11,284 bases of DNA from Planctomycetes bacterium RBG_16_43_13 (lineage in GTDB: Bacteria > Planctomycetota > MHYJ01): positions 379 to 11,662 of the forward strand of contig MHYJ01000112.1 of assembly GCA_001828445.1 (NCBI GenBank). The letters are read 5' to 3'. The notes under the pieces were generated by a model, which made no database searches, had not been told where the DNA came from, and saw only the letters and a program-made list of their open reading frames with translations. The position numbers and the translations under genes are program-made. Position 1 is the stretch's first letter; every line of letters starts with the position of its first letter. Positions 8,180-11,284 of the stretch are shown here, one piece after another.

Positions 8180-8764
8180 ATGAAATGGCGGAATTTCTTT
8201 ATCATCTATTTCTTATTATTGGGAGCCATCCCGTTTTTGGCCTCCTGTGGTTCTGGAAGCAATAATCCTGGACCTCCTGAGGCCATGGATTCAACAGAGC
8301 TGAAGGTTCTATTTACTCCGGAAAAGGATACCGTCGAACCAGGCACAATATTGATGAAAAAAAATCAGGAGCAGTCCCAGGGAGACACGATAGCGGTAGA
8401 TATAGATGCCTACCAGACAGACTCAGTATTTGCTGCGGCATTTGATGTTGAGTTTGATAAGGATGTTCTTCAGTTTGAAGGGGAAACATGGGGAGCATTT
8501 CTTAAATGTGATGCCAAAGAGCTTAAGATAGACATATGCAAGGTCAAATTAATTCCAGGAAACCCTTCCAGGCTTGTTGTCGGGGCATCCCTTCATGGAA
8601 CTAATACTACAAAAAAAAACGGGGATGGGAACATCGTCACCCTGAAGTTCAAGGTGGTTAAACCCGGCAAAAGTTTGCTCACCTTTAAGGGTAACGGCCT
8701 GATGGATACTGACCTGAAAAAGATGCAGGTAAACTGGTATAATGGCGCTATCACCAAAGGATAA
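8180..8764 (+). CDS. Small lipoprotein with cohesin-like domain
   Basis: A 194-residue protein. The signal peptide ends in the lipobox LASC, with lipidation predicted at C23, followed by a short Ser/Gly/Asn/Pro linker. Residues about 40-192 fit the cohesin beta-sandwich pattern: GDTIAVDIDAYQTDSVFAAA, FDVEFDKDVLQFEG, LVVGASLHG, GNIVTLKFKV, then GKSLLTFKG and a final strand VNWYNGAI. Cohesins bind the calcium-loaded dockerin module of partner proteins. Here the gene directly follows one encoding a C-terminal dockerin-like module, so it is a candidate membrane receptor for it. C110 and C120 could form a disulfide in an inserted loop. Shine-Dalgarno AGGAG (8168-8172) has 7-nt spacing. The gene contains A8 and A9 tracts. 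Eight bp separate it from the regulator gene. The cohesin call rests on pattern recognition and needs a profile or structure search. Confidence 0.8.
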   Translation: MKWRNFFIIYFLLLGAIPFLASCGSGSNNPGPPEAMDSTELKVLFTPEKDTVEPGTILMKKNQEQSQGDTIAVDIDAYQTDSVFAAAFDVEFDKDVLQFEGETWGAFLKCDAKELKIDICKVKLIPGNPSRLVVGASLHGTNTTKKNGDGNIVTLKFKVVKPGKSLLTFKGNGLMDTDLKKMQVNWYNGAITKG

Positions 8765-8772
8765 ATAGCATC

Positions 8773-10167
8773 ATGGACATCGCAGCAATAACATCCGATT
8801 CTCAGGACAAACCAAAGCTACTCATAGTTGATGACGAGGATTTCTTCCGCATACAAATGCGGTGGTCCTTTTCCAGAGAATATCAGATCCTGGAGGCCAA
8901 AGATCGTATATCAGCGCTGAAGATTGCCGAGATGGAGCATCCTCATGTTGTCATGCTGGATCTGGATCTGCCACCAATTCCTGGAAAATCTGTAGAAGGG
9001 CTCCAGACCCTCAGGGAACTTCTGGATACCGACCCCACGATTAAGGTAATTATCGTAACAGGAAAGACAGAAAGACGGGATGCACTTAAGGCTATAGAAA
9101 TAGGCGCATATGACTATTTCACAAAGCCAATTAATAAAGGCGATGCCGAATTTACTTTGAGAAGGGCCTTCTACCTTGCACAACTGGAAAAAGAAAACTA
9201 CATGCTGAAGCAACATGACGCGATGAATGGGGTGAAGGATATGATAGGGACTAGCCCTGCCATGCAACAGGTCTTTAAGTCAATCCGGAAGGTTGCCGCT
9301 GCCGATGTGCCGGTACTTATTCTTGGAGATTCCGGTACAGGAAAAGAGCTTGCAGCAAGGGCTATCCACACACTGAGTTCCCGCAGGGATCATCCATTTA
9401 CTGTTATCAATTGTTGTGCAATCCCTGAAAATCTCGTTGAGAGTGAATTGTTCGGACATGAGAAAGGGGCTTTTACTGGAGCCAGCATACAGCGGAAGGG
9501 CAGGATCGAGCATGCTGACCGGGGTACCCTTTTTCTGGATGAAATAGGTGAATTGAGTATAGTACTGCAGGTAAAATTACTTCGTTTTTTACAGGATAAT
9601 GTTATTGAAAGGATCGGAGGACGAAGGGCCATTCATGTCAACTTAAGGGTAATAGCTGCGACCAACAGAAATCTGATTGAGGCAGTGAAAAAGGGCGAAT
9701 TCCGGGAAGACCTCTTTTATCGACTGAGTGTAATTACCATTTCCATGCCTCCTCTTAAGGCGCGTGGAGAAGACCTGCTCCTTCTGGTACGGATTTTTCT
9801 TTACCGCTATTCAAGAAGATTCAAGAAGAATATTTCCGGGTTTACACCTGAAGCGATCAGGGCGTTAGAAGGGTATTCCTGGCCTGGAAATGTACGGGAG
9901 TTAGAAAACTTTATCAAACGGGCAATCATCATGGCTGAAGGTGAGATGATAACGGTCAATGATTTGAACCTGGCATCAGTTAACATTGATATACCTGAGT
10001 CCAAGTCAATAACACTGCAATCTATCCGGAAATCCATAGAAAAAAGGGTCATTCAGAAGACCCTCCTAAAACATGGAAGCATCATTTACAAGGCCGCTGA
10101 GGAGCTTGGTGTCACTCGCCAGACACTTTCGTATCTGATTAGAAAGTACAAGATCAAAATTTCATAA
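8773..10167 (+). CDS. prsR: Sigma-54-dependent response regulator, PrsR-like (PEP-CTERM/exosortase-associated type)
   Basis: A 464-residue NtrC-class activator with three domains. Receiver (about 14-135): acidic pair D20/D21, phosphoacceptor D63 in VVMLDLDLPP, T96 and K118. AAA+ domain (about 157-390): Walker A GDSGTGKE (185-192), the sigma-54 contact loop GAFTGA (232-237), Walker B LFLDE (253-257) and the conserved SWPGNVREL. Fis-type helix-turn-helix at the C-terminus (about 420-460, AAEELGVTRQTLSYLIRKY). The receiver-linker text (QMRWSF, SVEGLQTL, KVIIVTGKTERRDALKAIEIGAYDYFTKPI) closely resembles the PrsR family that accompanies exosortase/PEP-CTERM loci; plain NtrC or AtoC is the alternative. 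It starts 8 bp after the cohesin gene (AAAGGA at 8756-8761, rather long spacing). No sensor kinase is adjacent; PrsK would be the expected partner. It probably activates the sigma-54 promoters at 4533 and 10397. Confidence 0.9.
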   Translation: MDIAAITSDSQDKPKLLIVDDEDFFRIQMRWSFSREYQILEAKDRISALKIAEMEHPHVVMLDLDLPPIPGKSVEGLQTLRELLDTDPTIKVIIVTGKTERRDALKAIEIGAYDYFTKPINKGDAEFTLRRAFYLAQLEKENYMLKQHDAMNGVKDMIGTSPAMQQVFKSIRKVAAADVPVLILGDSGTGKELAARAIHTLSSRRDHPFTVINCCAIPENLVESELFGHEKGAFTGASIQRKGRIEHADRGTLFLDEIGELSIVLQVKLLRFLQDNVIERIGGRRAIHVNLRVIAATNRNLIEAVKKGEFREDLFYRLSVITISMPPLKARGEDLLLLVRIFLYRYSRRFKKNISGFTPEAIRALEGYSWPGNVRELENFIKRAIIMAEGEMITVNDLNLASVNIDIPESKSITLQSIRKSIEKRVIQKTLLKHGSIIYKAAEELGVTRQTLSYLIRKYKIKIS

Positions 10168-10231
10168 ATCTGACAAGGGTAAAAAAAGTCATGAGAGATA
10201 AGAATTTTAACATCAGTATAGTTCGCATATC

Positions 10232-10250
10232 TGTTTGAAACAAAATGTTT
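10232..10250. promoter_or_regulatory. Compound palindrome, candidate activator-binding site
   Basis: TGTTTGAAACAAAATGTTT contains a perfect TGTTT-G-AAACA inverted repeat followed by a third half-site that makes AAACA-AAA-TGTTT. It lies about 150 bp upstream of the -24 element at 10397, a normal distance for an upstream activating sequence. Low complexity means chance is possible. Confidence 0.3.
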
Positions 10251-10367
10251 TTCCATCATTCTCATCCATAAATGCCTCCTGGCAATCATTGAAAAAATCC
10301 ACAATTACGACAAGAAATTTAACATCATGAATGGCAGAAAAAAGCACGAATTAATGTTAATCTTTAT

Positions 10368-10380
10368 AATCAATGAGTTA
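10368..10380 (+). promoter_or_regulatory. Candidate IHF-binding site
   Basis: AATCAATGAGTTA matches WATCAANNNNTTR at all fixed positions and ends 16 bp before the -24 element of the sigma-54 promoter. DNA bending by IHF between an upstream enhancer and a sigma-54 promoter is the known arrangement for many such promoters. Confidence 0.5.
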
Positions 10381-10396
10381 TGAAGGGTAGGTTGAA

Positions 10397-10412
10397 TGGC
10401 ATGTGTTTTGCT
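10397..10412 (+). promoter_or_regulatory. Candidate sigma-54 (-24/-12) promoter of the small secreted-protein gene
   Basis: TGGCATGTGTTTTGCT fits TGGCAC-N5-TTGCW with one change, and GG and GC are 10 nt apart. Predicted start of transcription is near A10423, giving a leader of about 74 nt before the ATG at 10497. An IHF match lies just upstream and the sigma-54 activator is the preceding gene. Confidence 0.75.
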
Positions 10413-10463
10413 TTAATTATCTATTAAGCATTATTGATCTAAAGTGTGTCAGCCTGTTAGATT

Positions 10464-10475
10464 GTGATTAATCAC
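10464..10475. promoter_or_regulatory. 12-bp perfect palindrome in the leader
   Basis: GTGATTAATCAC is a perfect inverted repeat located downstream of the predicted sigma-54 start and 21 bp before the start codon. It could be an operator, for a repressor acting on this transcript, or a short RNA fold. There is no poly-T, so it is not a terminator. Confidence 0.35.
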
Positions 10476-10496
10476 CTTATACGAGGAGTTAAGACC

Positions 10497-11030
10497 ATGA
10501 AAAAAGTGGCTCCCATTGTAGTAATCTTTCTTTTTATCATATCCAGTGTCAAACTTGTGCATGCTGAAGCAGCGATTACTAATGCGGGTATTAATTCCTG
10601 TGGGTATGAGATGATGATTGTCCCTCTGATCAGTGGACAGGCAAGTGCAGACGCAGTACAACAGCAGCCTGCGGTCACAGATGCCTGGACAACGAACGAC
10701 CCCTATGCAAACCCCGAATCAGAAGTGTACGAATTCTTAAACAATCAGGATACGTTGGCCTTTGTGGTTAAGTACTCTCATGCCGGCGGATTGATACCCG
10801 AGCAGTGGGCCAGGGGATGGCAATGTGGTAATGAGGAGAAGATTGTCAAGACCTGTAATTTTAAATGGACCGTGGGCTATCTCCCCTCAGGGGACTATCT
10901 GCTGATCAATTATTTTGACCCTGTGCAATTCAAGGCCGGTGAGTATGAGTGGGCATCAAAGGTCGGAAATGTCGTGTTTGGATGGCCGAATATCTCCAGT
11001 ACACGTCCATGGTGCATGACCATTCACTGA
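10497..11030 (+). CDS. Small secreted four-cysteine protein, unknown family
   Basis: A 177-residue protein started at the ATG at 10497, chosen because GAGGAG (10483-10488) lies 8 nt upstream and the signal peptide then begins MKKVAP. An in-frame ATG at 10464 lacks such a site. A Sec signal peptide ends at VHA (cleavage after residue 23). The mature part has four cysteines (C35, C110, C120, C173), which could form two disulfides, and many aromatic and beta-prone segments (TLAFVVKYSHAGG, CNFKWTVGYLP, EYEWASKVGNVVFGW). There is no PEP-CTERM tail, transmembrane anchor, lipobox or repeat. I do not recognise the family. Position behind a sigma-54 promoter next to a PrsR-like activator suggests an exported product co-regulated with the cohesin-dockerin unit. 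Confidence 0.85.
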   Translation: MKKVAPIVVIFLFIISSVKLVHAEAAITNAGINSCGYEMMIVPLISGQASADAVQQQPAVTDAWTTNDPYANPESEVYEFLNNQDTLAFVVKYSHAGGLIPEQWARGWQCGNEEKIVKTCNFKWTVGYLPSGDYLLINYFDPVQFKAGEYEWASKVGNVVFGWPNISSTRPWCMTIH

Positions 11031-11037
11031 CATAACC

Positions 11038-11284
11038 CTACTGAACCGTAATCTTTACCGTGTCCAAATAGTGGAGATCCAGAATACCATTGACATTACT
11101 GTCTATGGCAATGCCTATCTGATAAGAGCCTGGGGTAGTAATGATATAATTATCGAGAACAGCATATGGGTTTAAATTCCGGAAAGTACTGGCAGAACCT
11201 CCAACAGGAATGGGAGTGGACGAGCGTACCCACCCCGATGCAAGTGTGAACCAATAATTGCCGTTGGGAGCGAAGGCTGCAATC
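11038..11284 (-). CDS. C-terminal fragment of a probable secreted beta-rich protein (5' end outside window)
   Basis: On the minus strand an open frame enters from the right edge and ends with TAG at 11038-11040, giving 81 visible codons. The text reads FAPNGNYWFTLASGW, PIPVGGSASTFRNLNPYAVL, YIITTPGSYQIGIAIDSNVN, GILDLHYLDTVKITVQ. Alternating hydrophobic strands and the loop DSNVNGILD (DxNxNGxxD, calcium-binding type) suggest the end of an exported beta-sandwich domain. It converges on the small secreted-protein gene with only 7 bp between the stops and no terminator hairpin visible. Family unknown; the frame, strand bias of hydrophobics and lack of stops support a real gene. Confidence 0.7.
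   Translation of the reverse strand, partial: IAAFAPNGNYWFTLASGWVRSSTPIPVGGSASTFRNLNPYAVLDNYIITTPGSYQIGIAIDSNVNGILDLHYLDTVKITVQ

Larger units (their letters stand above)
10168..10496. other. AT-rich intergenic regulatory region
   Basis: These 329 bp hold no convincing protein gene. Going left to right they contain a compound palindrome (10232-10250), a minus-strand Shine-Dalgarno with an 18-codon open frame (10213-10280), a palindrome ATTAATGTTAAT (10350-10361), an IHF-consensus match, a sigma-54 promoter, a 12-bp palindrome and the Shine-Dalgarno GAGGAG (10483-10488). No clear rho-independent terminator follows the regulator gene. The order palindromes, IHF site, -24/-12 promoter is the usual layout of a sigma-54 control region. 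Confidence 0.7.

Noticed and set aside
4584..8764. Cellulosome scaffold and enzyme genes
   Set aside because: Only one cohesin-like and one dockerin-like module are seen, with no carbohydrate-binding or glycoside hydrolase domain, so a true cellulosome is not supported.
10270..10285. TGCC-TCCT-GGCA hairpin as a terminator for the regulator gene
   Set aside because: The stem is only 4 bp, lies over 100 bp past the stop codon and is not followed by a T run.
10086..10304. 72-residue minus-strand frame overlapping the regulator's 3' end
   Set aside because: It runs antisense into the conserved helix-turn-helix coding region, has no good ribosome site for its own start and no recognisable protein pattern.
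10497..11030. PEP-CTERM sorting tail on the small secreted protein
   Set aside because: The C-terminus has neither a PEP motif, a transmembrane helix nor a basic end.

Overview
The window reads as chromosomal DNA from a Gram-negative-type bacterium. Two genes start with lipoprotein signal peptides, one encodes a sigma-54 enhancer-binding response regulator, and most products are exported or surface-type modular proteins. The regulator resembles the PrsR family found with exosortase/PEP-CTERM and exopolysaccharide loci. This suggests an environmental proteobacterium, Desulfobacterota, Nitrospirota or similar lineage, but the sequence does not fix the taxon. No rRNA, tRNA, CRISPR array or insertion sequence was seen.

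Layout. Bases 1-3026 hold three tightly packed plus-strand genes: the 3' part of a PhoPQ-related-type alpha/beta hydrolase, a GNAT-type acyltransferase (ATGA stop/start overlap) and a radical SAM enzyme with a Cys-rich SPASM-like tail. They are followed after 11 bp by a Kelch-propeller lipoprotein (3038-4495). A candidate sigma-54 promoter (4533-4548) then precedes a three-gene unit: a 1188-residue exported protein (seven FG-GAP blades, a cadherin/VCBS-like module, five PKD-like modules and a C-terminal dockerin-like module), a small lipoprotein with a cohesin-like domain, and the PrsR-like regulator. A 329-bp AT-rich intergenic region carries a second good sigma-54 promoter (10397-10412) with a perfect match to the IHF consensus just upstream. 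It drives a small secreted four-cysteine protein of unknown family (10497-11030). A convergent minus-strand gene, of which only the last 81 codons are inside the window, starts 8 bp further on.

How it may work together (inference). The membrane-anchored cohesin lipoprotein is a plausible receptor for the dockerin tail of the large propeller/PKD protein encoded immediately upstream. That would make a two-component surface-attachment device unrelated to cellulosomes. The regulator is the last gene of this unit and would use sigma-54, so it probably activates its own operon and the downstream secreted-protein gene. No PEP-CTERM tail or exosortase is visible here, so the window may show a PrsR-type circuit controlling a cohesin-dockerin surface system.
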